Shown: piece by piece, positions 1 through 6,258 of the stretch | Layout of the letters: every line of letters starts with the position of its first letter | Numbering within the stretch: position 1 is the stretch's first letter | Source of the DNA: Prevotella sp. | Lineage (GTDB): Bacteria > Bacteroidota > Bacteroidia > Bacteroidales > Bacteroidaceae | Direction: 5' to 3' | Assembly (NCBI GenBank): GCA_022732315.1 | Contig: JAIJUV010000122.1 | Coordinates: 1 to 7,464, forward strand | DNA: 7,464 nucleotides | The notes under the pieces: model-generated | Databases searched by the model: none | What the model saw: the letters and a program-made list of their open reading frames with translations, nothing else | What the model was told of the DNA's origin: nothing | Position numbers and translations under genes: made by a program

Positions 1-252
1 GAGAAGGGTGAGCCTCAGCGCCAGCTTTCTAAGGAGTTCGTTCGCCAGTGGCTCATCGAGCACAACTTCATGAACGAGCCAGGTCAGACTATGCCTGAGA
101 TTACCGACGAGTATGCAGAGAGCGTATCCGACCGCTACATCGAGCTGTACGAGCACATCACAGGCGAGAAGTTCGACAAGGCTGCAGAGGAAGGCGACAT
201 CGCTGCCCGCATCGAGAAGAACGTAAGCGAGTGGCTTGCAGCACACAAGTAA
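1..252 (+). CDS. purC: SAICAR synthetase (phosphoribosylaminoimidazole-succinocarboxamide synthase), C-terminal part
   Basis: The reading frame is open from the first base and ends at TAA 250-252, giving the last 83 residues; the N-terminal ATP-binding part lies off the left edge. PurC is a cytosolic enzyme of de novo purine synthesis that joins aspartate to CAIR, using ATP, to form SAICAR. The visible segments [33 protein letters not shown] and ITGEKF match the C-terminal helices of the PurC family as I know it from Bacteroidota, where the whole protein is about 310 residues. Codon use is strongly biased (Gly GGC/GGT, Arg CGC), as expected for a well-expressed gene. The next gene starts 10 nt after the stop, so the two are probably co-transcribed. 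Assignment rests on sequence recognition of the tail only, but the match is distinctive. Confidence 0.9.
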   Translation, partial: EKGEPQRQLSKEFVRQWLIEHNFMNEPGQTMPEITDEYAESVSDRYIELYEHITGEKFDKAAEEGDIAARIEKNVSEWLAAHK

Positions 253-262
253 ACTATATATA

Positions 263-997
263 ATGTATAGACAAGAACAGATTAAGCCCTACGAGGGCAC
301 AGGAGAAAAGGGAAAGTTGGTAGAGGAGATGTTTGATAACATCGCCCCTACCTACGACACCCTGAACCACCGACTCTCGTGGGATATCGATAAGGGATGG
401 CGCAAGAAGGCAATCAGGCGTCTTGCGCCCTTCTCTCCAAAGACAATGCTCGACATCGCCACCGGAACCGGCGACTTCGCCATCCTATCCGCACAGATGC
501 TGCATCCCGAAAAACTCATCGGTGCCGACATCTCGCAGGGCATGATGGAGATAGGAAGACAGAAGGTGAAGCAGTTGGGACTGGACCACGTGATCCGCTT
601 CGACAAGGAAGACTGCCTCCACCTCTCGTACGAAGACAACACCTTCGACGCCGTGACCGCCGCCTTCGGCATCCGCAACTTCCAGAACCTGGACCAGGGA
701 CTCCGGGAAATGTGCCGAGTACTCAAAAAGGGCGGACATCTCTGCATCGTGGAGCTCACCACACCCGTCAGTTTCCCGATGAAGCAGCTGTTCCACATCT
801 ACTCACATACAGTGTTGCCCATCTACGGCAAGCTGATATCGAAAGACCAGAGCGCCTACAGCTATCTCACGAAGACCATCGAGGCATTCCCGCAGGGAGA
901 GACGATGATGGAGGTGTTCAGGAAGGCAGGTTTTGAAAAGGCAGAGTTCACAAGACTCACCTTCGGCATCTGCACCCTTTATTTTGCAACCAAATAA
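263..997 (+). CDS. menG: Demethylmenaquinone methyltransferase (UbiE/MenG family)
   Basis: This 244-residue class I SAM-dependent methyltransferase performs the final C-methylation that turns demethylmenaquinone into menaquinone at the inner membrane face. Seen in the sequence: the N-terminal family signature around residues 19-40 ([20 protein letters not shown]), the SAM-binding glycine motif [10 protein letters not shown] at 64-73, acidic Asp89 that should hold the SAM ribose, the UbiE-type AFGIRNF at 134-140, and the typical C-terminal [13 protein letters not shown]. The start chosen is ATG 263. An in-frame ATG at 236 would overlap purC by 17 nt and add nine residues unlike the family. There is no Shine-Dalgarno; the leader is AAACTATATATA. 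Because Bacteroidota use menaquinone, MenG is preferred over ubiquinone-type UbiE. Codon use differs from purC and purM: 9 of 18 glycines are GGA. Confidence 0.94.
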   Translation: MYRQEQIKPYEGTGEKGKLVEEMFDNIAPTYDTLNHRLSWDIDKGWRKKAIRRLAPFSPKTMLDIATGTGDFAILSAQMLHPEKLIGADISQGMMEIGRQKVKQLGLDHVIRFDKEDCLHLSYEDNTFDAVTAAFGIRNFQNLDQGLREMCRVLKKGGHLCIVELTTPVSFPMKQLFHIYSHTVLPIYGKLISKDQSAYSYLTKTIEAFPQGETMMEVFRKAGFEKAEFTRLTFGICTLYFATK

Positions 998-1009
998 AAC
1001 AAAGATATT

Positions 1010-1756
1010 ATGGATAAGTATGGACTCATAGGGTACCCCCTAGGACATTCGTTCTCAAAGAGTTACTTCAACGAGAAGTTTGAGAACGAGGGCATCAATG
1101 CCGAATATATCAACTTCGAGATACCAAGCATCGGGGATCTTACAGAGATACTCGACTCCAATCCCGAGTTGAAAGGTCTCAACGTAACCATCCCCTACAA
1201 GGAGAAGGTGATCAGCTATCTTGATTCCGTAAGCCCGGAGGCCAATGCCATCGGAGCGGTGAACGTGGTGAAGGTAGAGCACAAAGGCGATGAAACCATC
1301 CTCAAGGGATACAACAGTGATGTCATCGGATTCACCCAGAGCATAGAGCCTTTCATCGAATCTTATCACAAGAAGGCGCTCATCCTGGGCACGGGCGGTG
1401 CATCGAAAGCCATCAACTACGGTCTGAAATCACTCGGACTGGAGACGGTGTTCGTGAGTCGATACGAACGTCCAGGTACTATCCAGTACGATAAAATCAC
1501 CCCTGAGGTCATCAAGGAATACAATGTCATCGTGAATTGTACTCCTGTGGGCATGTATCCTCATGTAGACGAGTGCCCTCCGCTGCCATACGAGGCGATG
1601 GATACCCACACCCTGCTCTACGACCTCATCTACAATCCCGACGAGACCCTCTTCATGAAGAAGGGAAAAGAGCATGGAGCCACAGTAAAGAATGGTTTGG
1701 AAATGCTCTTGTTGCAAGCCTTTGCATCATGGGATTTCTGGCACCAGGAAAAATAA
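1010..1756 (+). CDS. aroE: Shikimate dehydrogenase (NADP+)
   Basis: AroE reduces 3-dehydroshikimate to shikimate with NADPH, the fourth step of the shikimate pathway to chorismate, in the cytosol. The 248-residue protein shows the substrate-binding GYPLGHSFSKSYF at residues 8-20, NVTIPYKE at 58-65 with the catalytic Lys64, GYNSDVIGF at 100-108 with the catalytic Asp104, the dinucleotide-binding GTGGASKA at 127-134, NCTPVGMYP at 176-184, and the C-terminal NGLEMLLLQAF substrate-side helix. It is shorter than the roughly 270-residue E. coli enzyme, but all the key motifs are present. It begins 12 nt after menG, with AACAAAGATATT before ATG and no Shine-Dalgarno, so it is almost certainly in the same operon. 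Chorismate is the precursor of menaquinone, giving a loose pathway link to menG. Codon use resembles menG (many GGA/GGG glycines), not purM. Confidence 0.95.
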   Translation: MDKYGLIGYPLGHSFSKSYFNEKFENEGINAEYINFEIPSIGDLTEILDSNPELKGLNVTIPYKEKVISYLDSVSPEANAIGAVNVVKVEHKGDETILKGYNSDVIGFTQSIEPFIESYHKKALILGTGGASKAINYGLKSLGLETVFVSRYERPGTIQYDKITPEVIKEYNVIVNCTPVGMYPHVDECPPLPYEAMDTHTLLYDLIYNPDETLFMKKGKEHGATVKNGLEMLLLQAFASWDFWHQEK

Positions 1757-1769
1757 GCATATCATAAAG

Positions 1770-1797
1770 TTCAAACTTCAAAGTTCAAAGTTCAAAG
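1770..1797 (+). repeat. Four tandem heptamers TTCAAAC/TTCAAAG between aroE and purM
   Basis: Units are TTCAAAC at 1770-1776 and TTCAAAG at 1777-1783, 1784-1790 and 1791-1797. The preceding ATAAAG at 1764-1769 could be a decayed unit. The array fills most of the 48-nt spacer and stops 7 nt before the purM ATG. Similar short tandem repeats are frequent in intergenic regions of Prevotella and Bacteroides as I recall, but no function is known to me. A perfect 7-nt period is prone to copy-number change by replication slippage. Confidence 0.9.
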
Positions 1798-1804
1798 TAA
1801 GAAT

Positions 1805-2971
1805 ATGAGTAACAATAGATATATGATGCGCGGTGTAAGCGCAGCAAAGGAAGACGTTCACAACGCCATCAAGAACATCGACAAGGGTATCTTCCCACAG
1901 GCTTTCTGCAAGATTATACCTGATATCTTGGGCGGTGACCCAGAGTATTGCAACATTATGCACGCCGACGGTGCAGGTACCAAGTCAAGCTTGGCTTACA
2001 TGTACTGGAAGGAGACAGGCGACCTCTCTGTATGGAAGGGTATCGCCCAGGATGCTATCGTGATGAATACCGACGACCTGCTCTGCGTGGGTGCCGTAGA
2101 CAACATCCTCGTTAGCTCTACCATCGGCCGCAACAAGATGCTCATCCCTGGCGAGGTGATCTCGGCTATCATCAACGGTACCGACGACCTGCTCCACGAG
2201 ATGCGCGAGATGGGTATCGGCATCTATCCTACAGGTGGTGAGACTGCCGATGTAGGCGACCTGGTTCGTACCATCATCGTTGACTCTACCGTTACCTGCC
2301 GCATGAAGCGCAGCGATGTTATCGACAATGCCAACATCCGCCCAGGCGATGTTATCGTAGGTCTTTCTTCTACAGGTCAGGCTACTTACGAGAAGAAGTA
2401 CAACGGCGGTATGGGTAGCAACGGTTTGACTTCTGCCCGCCACGATGTATTCGCCAAGTATCTCGCTGAGAACTATCCTGAGAGCTACGACCACGCCGTG
2501 CCAGAAGAGTTGGTTTACAGCGGCAAGTATAAGTTGACCGATGAGGTTGAGGGTTCTCCTATCAACGCCGGTGAGCTGGTACTCTCTCCTACCCGCACCT
2601 ATGCCCCAGTAATCAAGAAGATTCTGGATGAGCTTCGCCCAGAGGTTCACGGTATGGTTCACTGCACAGGTGGTGCCCAGACCAAGGTTCTGCACTTCGT
2701 AGGCGAGAACTGCAAGGTAGTGAAGGATAACATGTTCCCAGTACCTCCACTCTTCAAGGCAATCCACGACTGCTCTGAGACCGACTGGAAGGAGATGTAC
2801 CAGGTATTCAACATGGGCCACCGCATGGAGATCTACGTTCGCCCAGAGGTAGCCGAGAAGGTCATCGCCATCAGCAAGAGCTTCAACATCGATGCCCAGA
2901 TTGTGGGTCACATCGAGGAAGGCAAGCGCAGCCTGACCATCAAGAGCGAATTCGGAACATTCGAATACTAA
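1805..2971 (+). CDS. purM: Phosphoribosylformylglycinamidine cyclo-ligase (AIR synthetase), divergent Bacteroidota form
   Basis: PurM closes the imidazole ring, converting FGAM to AIR with ATP in de novo purine synthesis. The 388-residue protein has the PurM/ATP-grasp-like superfamily landmarks: HADGAGTK at 53-60 (counterpart of GVGTK), GGETAD at 144-149 (counterpart of GGETAE), and GSNGLTSAR at 204-212 (counterpart of HSNGYSLVR). It is about 40 residues longer than E. coli PurM, with extra sequence around residues 190-255. The usual C-terminal GGGxxENxPR is replaced by GGAQTK at 289-294, and the NCGxGM motif is changed to NMGHRM at 336-341. This form is what is normally annotated purM in Bacteroidales, and the neighbouring purC supports the role. 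The start ATG 1805 follows AAGTAAGAAT with no Shine-Dalgarno. Codon bias is strong (glycine almost never GGA), suggesting high expression. A different PurM-superfamily activity is possible but less likely. Confidence 0.88.
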   Translation: MSNNRYMMRGVSAAKEDVHNAIKNIDKGIFPQAFCKIIPDILGGDPEYCNIMHADGAGTKSSLAYMYWKETGDLSVWKGIAQDAIVMNTDDLLCVGAVDNILVSSTIGRNKMLIPGEVISAIINGTDDLLHEMREMGIGIYPTGGETADVGDLVRTIIVDSTVTCRMKRSDVIDNANIRPGDVIVGLSSTGQATYEKKYNGGMGSNGLTSARHDVFAKYLAENYPESYDHAVPEELVYSGKYKLTDEVEGSPINAGELVLSPTRTYAPVIKKILDELRPEVHGMVHCTGGAQTKVLHFVGENCKVVKDNMFPVPPLFKAIHDCSETDWKEMYQVFNMGHRMEIYVRPEVAEKVIAISKSFNIDAQIVGHIEEGKRSLTIKSEFGTFEY

Positions 2972-2977
2972 AAATAG

Positions 2978-2991
2978 AATTAAAAATTAAT
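2978..2991 (+). repeat. Two AATTAAA/AATTAAT heptamers in the purM-prfA spacer
   Basis: AATTAAA at 2978-2984 is followed directly by AATTAAT at 2985-2991, six of seven bases matching. The second unit runs into the prfA start codon. It is short, and the region is AT-rich, so chance is a real alternative. It is listed because the other purM border also has a 7-nt period. Confidence 0.4.
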
Positions 2992-4099
2992 GGATAATAA
3001 CAACATATTACAGAAGCTAGAAGGCTTAGAGAGCCGATACGAGGAAGTAAGCACCCTCATTACCGACCCTGATGTCATCGCCGACCAGCCACGCTACGTG
3101 AAGCTCACCAAGGAGTGGAAAGACCTTGGCGACATCATGGACGCACGCAAGCGATACATCAACTGTCTGAACAGCATCAAGGAGGCAAAGGATATCCTCG
3201 CCAACGAAAGCGACCCTGAAATGAAGGAGATGGCGCGCGAGGAACTCAACGAGAACGAGGCTCTGCAGCCTAAGCTCGAAGAGGAAATCAAGATTGCCCT
3301 GGTTCCTAAGGACCCAGAAGATGCCAAGAATGTTCAGATGGAGATTCGTGGCGGTGCCGGCGGCGACGAGGCTGCCCTCTTCGCCGGTGACCTCTTCTCT
3401 ATGTATAAGAAATATTGCGAGTCTAAGGGATGGACCATCAGCGTGACATCTGTCTCTGAAGGCGCCGTGGGTGGATATAAGGAAATCGACTTCGCCGTAA
3501 GCGGAACAGACGTTTATGGTACCTTGAAGTATGAGTCTGGCGTTCACCGTGTTCAGCGTGTGCCTGCTACTGAGACTCAGGGCCGTATGCACACCTCTGC
3601 TGCTACCGTGGCTGTATTGCCAGAGGCAGATAAGTTCGAGGTGAACATCAACGAAGGCGATATCAAGTGGGATACCTTCCGAAGCTCAGGTGCCGGTGGT
3701 CAGAACGTGAACAAGGTGGAGTCTGGAGTTCGCCTCCGTTATCCTTGGAAGAACCCTAATACGGGTGAGGTAGAGGAAATCCTCATCGAGTGTACCGAGA
3801 CCCGTGACCAGCCAAAGAACAAGGAGCGTGCCTTGAGCCGCCTCTATACCTTCATCCACGACCGTGAGCATCAGAAGTATGTAGACGATATCGCCAGCCG
3901 CCGCAAGAGCCTCGTATCTACCGGCGACCGCAGTGCGAAGATTCGTACCTACAACTTCCCACAGGGCCGTGTTACCGACCACCGTATCGGTTACACCACC
4001 CACGACCTCAATGGTTTCCTGGCTGGTAACATCCAGGACATGATTGATGCCCTGACTGTGGCAGAGAATGCAGAGAAGCTGAAAGAAACAGAATTGTAA
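2990..4099 (+). CDS. prfA: Peptide chain release factor 1 (RF1)
   Basis: RF1 recognises UAA and UAG stop codons in the ribosomal A site and triggers peptide release. The 369-residue protein has an N-terminal helical domain (about 1-100), then [20 protein letters not shown] near 120-140. The codon-reading tripeptide Pro-Ala-Thr lies at 192-194 inside [15 protein letters not shown], which separates RF1 from RF2 (Ser-Pro-Phe). The catalytic Gly-Gly-Gln is at 236-238 inside [14 protein letters not shown]; its glutamine is normally methylated by PrmC. After GGQ the loop [14 protein letters not shown] is about eight residues longer than in E. coli RF1, which I believe is usual in Bacteroidales. The protein ends with the family's [18 protein letters not shown]. 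It lies 18 nt after purM with no Shine-Dalgarno. Context suggests co-transcription with purM; a functional link to purine synthesis is not evident. Confidence 0.97.
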   Translation: MDNNNILQKLEGLESRYEEVSTLITDPDVIADQPRYVKLTKEWKDLGDIMDARKRYINCLNSIKEAKDILANESDPEMKEMAREELNENEALQPKLEEEIKIALVPKDPEDAKNVQMEIRGGAGGDEAALFAGDLFSMYKKYCESKGWTISVTSVSEGAVGGYKEIDFAVSGTDVYGTLKYESGVHRVQRVPATETQGRMHTSAATVAVLPEADKFEVNINEGDIKWDTFRSSGAGGQNVNKVESGVRLRYPWKNPNTGEVEEILIECTETRDQPKNKERALSRLYTFIHDREHQKYVDDIASRRKSLVSTGDRSAKIRTYNFPQGRVTDHRIGYTTHDLNGFLAGNIQDMIDALTVAENAEKLKETEL

Positions 4100-4106
4100 A
4101 ACCCTT

Positions 4107-4137
4107 ATTCATCGTTCCGATTGTCGGAGCGATGAAT
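4107..4137 (+). promoter_or_regulatory. 14-bp hairpin between prfA and pyrF
   Basis: Left arm ATTCATCGTTCCGA (4107-4120), loop TTG (4121-4123), right arm TCGGAGCGATGAAT (4124-4137). All 14 positions pair, one as G-U in RNA. It begins 7 nt after the prfA stop codon and ends 18 nt before the chosen pyrF start. No run of T follows on the plus strand, so it is not a textbook intrinsic terminator. It may be a partial terminator, an RNA processing or 3'-end stabilising element, or a leader structure affecting pyrF. The structure is directly visible; its role is inferred. Confidence 0.75.
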
Positions 4138-4155
4138 CATCGTAAATACCATATT

Positions 4156-4998
4156 ATGAACAGAAAAGAACTTGTAGAGCAGATTTTCGCCAAGAAGAGC
4201 TTCTTGTGCGTAGGTCTTGACACAGATATCAATAAGTTGCCAAAGTGCATCACAGAGAGTGAAGACATCCAGGGCGCTGAAGCCGAGATGATGTTTAAGT
4301 TCAACCAGGCTATCATCGACGCTACCGCTCCTTATTGCGTGGCTTACAAGCCAAACCTGGCTTTCTACGAGAGCCGTGGCATCGACGGCATGATTGCCTT
4401 CGAGAACACCATCAAGTATCTCAAGAGCCACTATCCAAACCACTTCATCATCGCTGATGCCAAGCGTGGCGACATCGGCAACACATCCAAGATGTATGCC
4501 CAGACTTTCTTCGAGGAGTACAACCTCGATTCAGTAACCGTAGCTCCTTACATGGGCGAGGATTCTGTCAAGCCATTCCTCGAGTATGAGGGCAAGTGGG
4601 TCATCCTCCTGGCTTTGACCAGCAACAAGGGTAGCCACGACTTCCAGCTCACAGAGGATAAGGAAGGCGAGCGCCTCTTTGAGAAGGTTCTGAAGAAGAG
4701 CCAGGAATGGGGCAACGATGAGAACATGATGTACGTAGTAGGTGCTACACAGGGTCAGATGTTCGAGGACATCCGCAAGGTGGCTCCTAACCACTTCCTC
4801 CTTGTTCCAGGCGTAGGTGCCCAGGGTGGCAGCCTCCAGGAGGTTTGCAAGTATGGCATCATCAAGGATTGCGGTCTGCTCGTCAATTCATCCCGCGGCA
4901 TCATCTACGCCAGCAATGGCGATGACTTCGCCGAGGTAGCAGGTCAGAAGGCAAAGGAGCTGCAGGAGGAAATGGCAGCAGAGCTTGCTAAGTTGTAA
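4156..4998 (+). CDS. pyrF: Orotidine 5'-phosphate decarboxylase (type 2 subfamily)
   Basis: PyrF decarboxylates OMP to UMP, the last step of de novo pyrimidine synthesis. The 280-residue protein (from ATG 4156) is longer than the roughly 245-residue E. coli enzyme and fits the type 2 subfamily. Seen: FLCVGLDTD near the N-terminus (first barrel strand), the catalytic [11 protein letters not shown] at 101-111 with Asp101, Lys103 and Asp106, the phosphate-gripping VPGVGAQGG in the C-terminal third, and [13 protein letters not shown]. An in-frame ATG at 4132 would add eight residues (MNHRKYHI). I rejected it because it lies within the right arm of the 4107-4137 hairpin, and [11 protein letters not shown] is the expected family N-terminus. 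The leader is AT-rich without Shine-Dalgarno. Glycine codons are GGC/GGT in all 22 cases, indicating strong codon bias. It is probably the last gene of the purC-pyrF unit, as a hairpin follows. Confidence 0.95.
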   Translation: MNRKELVEQIFAKKSFLCVGLDTDINKLPKCITESEDIQGAEAEMMFKFNQAIIDATAPYCVAYKPNLAFYESRGIDGMIAFENTIKYLKSHYPNHFIIADAKRGDIGNTSKMYAQTFFEEYNLDSVTVAPYMGEDSVKPFLEYEGKWVILLALTSNKGSHDFQLTEDKEGERLFEKVLKKSQEWGNDENMMYVVGATQGQMFEDIRKVAPNHFLLVPGVGAQGGSLQEVCKYGIIKDCGLLVNSSRGIIYASNGDDFAEVAGQKAKELQEEMAAELAKL

Positions 4999-5021
4999 TC
5001 CCCCACAAAAAATAATATTTC

Positions 5022-5057
5022 AGGCGCAAAGTATCTTGAAAAAGACGCTTTGCGCCT
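5022..5057 (+). terminator. Probable transcription terminator hairpin after pyrF
   Basis: AGGCGCAAAG (5022-5031) pairs perfectly with CTTTGCGCCT (5048-5057). Inside, TCTT (5034-5037) pairs with AAGA (5042-5045) around a GAAA loop, with a two-by-two internal bulge between the stems. It starts 23 nt after the pyrF stop codon and lies before a new promoter candidate, the right place for an operon end. The plus-strand tail is TTAAAAATACC with no U-run, so intrinsic termination would be non-canonical. On the minus strand a T6 tract (complement of 5007-5012) lies 9 nt past the stem, but no minus-strand gene needs it. Confidence 0.6.
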
Positions 5058-5129
5058 TAAAAATACCTATTTATAGGCGAAAAAAGCAAAATATTACGAA
5101 AGAATGACAAGTATTTAAATCTTTTTTGC

Positions 5130-5137
5130 TATTTTTG
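5130..5137 (+). promoter_or_regulatory. Candidate Bacteroidota sigma-A promoter (-7 box) for lpxD
   Basis: TATTTTTG at 5130-5137 fits the Bacteroides -7 consensus TAnnTTTG exactly. It lies in AT-rich sequence between the post-pyrF hairpin and lpxD, in the only long gap of the window. Transcription would begin near 5144, leaving a leader of about 65 nt before the lpxD ATG. No clear -33 TTTG is seen at the expected distance (around 5105-5110), so the call rests on the -7 box and the context. Confidence 0.55.
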
Positions 5138-5209
5138 CAAACAAAATGTGTTTCCTAAAGAAAATCTTACCAGGAGACTCAAGTAGAACAAACTAGAAGA
5201 TAGATAAAT

Positions 5210-6244
5210 ATGGAATTTACCGCATCGCAAATAGCCCAGTTCGTTCAGGGCCGTGTGGAAGGTGATGAGAATGCAAAAGTCAACACCTTCGCCAAAATTG
5301 AAGAAGGTAAGGAAGGCGCTATCTCGTTCCTTTCAAACCCTAAATATACTCACTTCGTGTACGACACGAAGTCTAGCATCGTGCTCATCGATGAAACCGT
5401 GGAGCTGGAACACCCAGTCAGCGCTACCCTCATCCGTGTGAAGAATGCCTACGAATGTGTGGCTAAGTTGCTTCAGATGTACGAGTCTATGAAACCTAAG
5501 AAGACTGGCATCGACCCATTGGCCTTTGTTTCTCCAAAGGCTAAGGTGGCAGAAAACGTCTATATCGGTGCTTTCGCCTATATCAGCGATGGCGCAGAGG
5601 TAGGCGAAGGTAGCCAGATTTATCCTCACGCCTACATCGGCGAGGGTGTGAAGGTGGGCAAGAATGCCCTCATCTACCCTCACGTAACCATTTATCACGG
5701 CTGTAAGCTCGGCGATAACGTGACTCTTCATGCTGGTTGCGTCATCGGTGCTGATGGCTTCGGCTTCGCTCCAGGTCCTGATGGATATGACAAGATTCCT
5801 CAGATCGGTATCGTAACCATCGAGGATGATGTGGAGATTGGTGCCAACACTTGCGTTGACCGCTCTACCATGGGCTCTACCTACGTTCGCAAGGGCGTGA
5901 AGCTCGACAATATGGTTCAGATTGCCCATAATACCGACATCGGTGCCAACACCGTGATGTCTGCACAGGTGGGTGTAGCCGGCAGTACCAAGGTAGGCGA
6001 ATGGTGTATGTTTGGCGGACAGGTAGGTATCGCCGGTCACATCACCATCGGCGACAAGGTGTTCCTCGGAGCACAGAGCGGTGTGCCAGGCAGCCTCAAG
6101 AGCGGCCAGCAGCTCATTGGCACTCCTCCTATGGAGCAGCGTGCTTACTTCAAGTCACAGGCCATCTTCCGTCGCCTGCCTGACATGTACAAGGAACTCA
6201 ACGACCTGAAGAAGCAGATTGAAGAACTGAAGAAAAATAAATAA
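5210..6244 (+). CDS. lpxD: UDP-3-O-acylglucosamine N-acyltransferase
   Basis: LpxD transfers a 3-hydroxyacyl chain from ACP to the 2-amino group of UDP-3-O-acyl-glucosamine, the third step of lipid A synthesis at the cytoplasmic side of the inner membrane. The 344-residue length is close to the 341 of E. coli. Residues 1 to about 100 form the N-terminal uridine-binding domain ([15 protein letters not shown] region). Residues about 105-305 are isoleucine/valine hexapeptide repeats of a left-handed beta helix. GADGFGFAP is at 180-188, and QIAHN carries His240, the counterpart of the E. coli catalytic His239. The tail (about 325-344) is a charged, Leu-rich helix likely to pack in the trimer. The start ATG 5210 follows GATAGATAAAT without Shine-Dalgarno; AGGAGA at 5172-5177 is too far upstream to serve. 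It opens a probable lpx operon with lpxC-fabZ 14 nt downstream. Confidence 0.96.
   Translation: MEFTASQIAQFVQGRVEGDENAKVNTFAKIEEGKEGAISFLSNPKYTHFVYDTKSSIVLIDETVELEHPVSATLIRVKNAYECVAKLLQMYESMKPKKTGIDPLAFVSPKAKVAENVYIGAFAYISDGAEVGEGSQIYPHAYIGEGVKVGKNALIYPHVTIYHGCKLGDNVTLHAGCVIGADGFGFAPGPDGYDKIPQIGIVTIEDDVEIGANTCVDRSTMGSTYVRKGVKLDNMVQIAHNTDIGANTVMSAQVGVAGSTKVGEWCMFGGQVGIAGHITIGDKVFLGAQSGVPGSLKSGQQLIGTPPMEQRAYFKSQAIFRRLPDMYKELNDLKKQIEELKKNK
5352..5372 (+). repeat. Perfect 9-bp inverted repeat inside lpxD
   Basis: ACTTCGTGT (5352-5360), spacer ACG, ACACGAAGT (5364-5372). It lies about 140 nt into the coding region, over residues 48-55. The pairing is exact, but the peptide it encodes is ordinary for the N-terminal domain, so coding constraint plus chance may explain it. 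Confidence 0.7.
5519..5544 (+). repeat. Second hairpin-forming inverted repeat inside lpxD
   Basis: TTGGCCTTTG (5519-5528) pairs with CAAAGGCTAA (5535-5544) across a TTTCTC loop: nine Watson-Crick pairs plus one G-U. It falls at the junction between the N-terminal domain and the first hexapeptide repeats ([11 protein letters not shown]). No role is evident. Confidence 0.6.
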
Positions 6245-6258
6245 AACTATATATAATT

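Noticed and set aside
236..262. Upstream ATG for menG at 236
   Set aside because: It lies inside the purC coding sequence and adds MQHTSKLYI, which is not part of the family N-terminus; ATG 263 has the typical AT-rich leader.
397..936. 179-codon plus-strand open frame inside menG
   Set aside because: Arg/His/Pro-rich translation typical of an out-of-frame reading of a C-rich gene; menG is unambiguous in the other frame.
975..988. TATTTTG before aroE as a promoter -7 box
   Set aside because: It lacks the two-base spacing of TAnnTTTG, lies in conserved C-terminal codons of menG, and the 12-nt spacer argues for co-transcription.
1764..1797. The heptamer array as a CRISPR or attachment site
   Set aside because: Units are only 7 nt and contiguous, with no spacers; no integrase or cas gene is nearby and the flanking operon is undisturbed.
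1985..2911. 308-codon open frame on the minus strand opposite purM
   Set aside because: Same cause: codon-aligned with purM and ended by a plus-strand TCA codon at 1985-1987. The plus frame has clear family motifs.
4132..4155. Upstream ATG for pyrF at 4132
   Set aside because: It falls in the right arm of the hairpin and would be paired; the added eight residues do not belong to the family.
5172..5177. AGGAGA as a Shine-Dalgarno for lpxD
   Set aside because: It is over 30 nt upstream of the ATG, far outside working distance, and no other gene here uses such a site.
5333..6040. 235-codon open frame on the minus strand opposite lpxD
   Set aside because: Shadow of lpxD codon bias and its repeated hexapeptides; the protein product looks like no known family.
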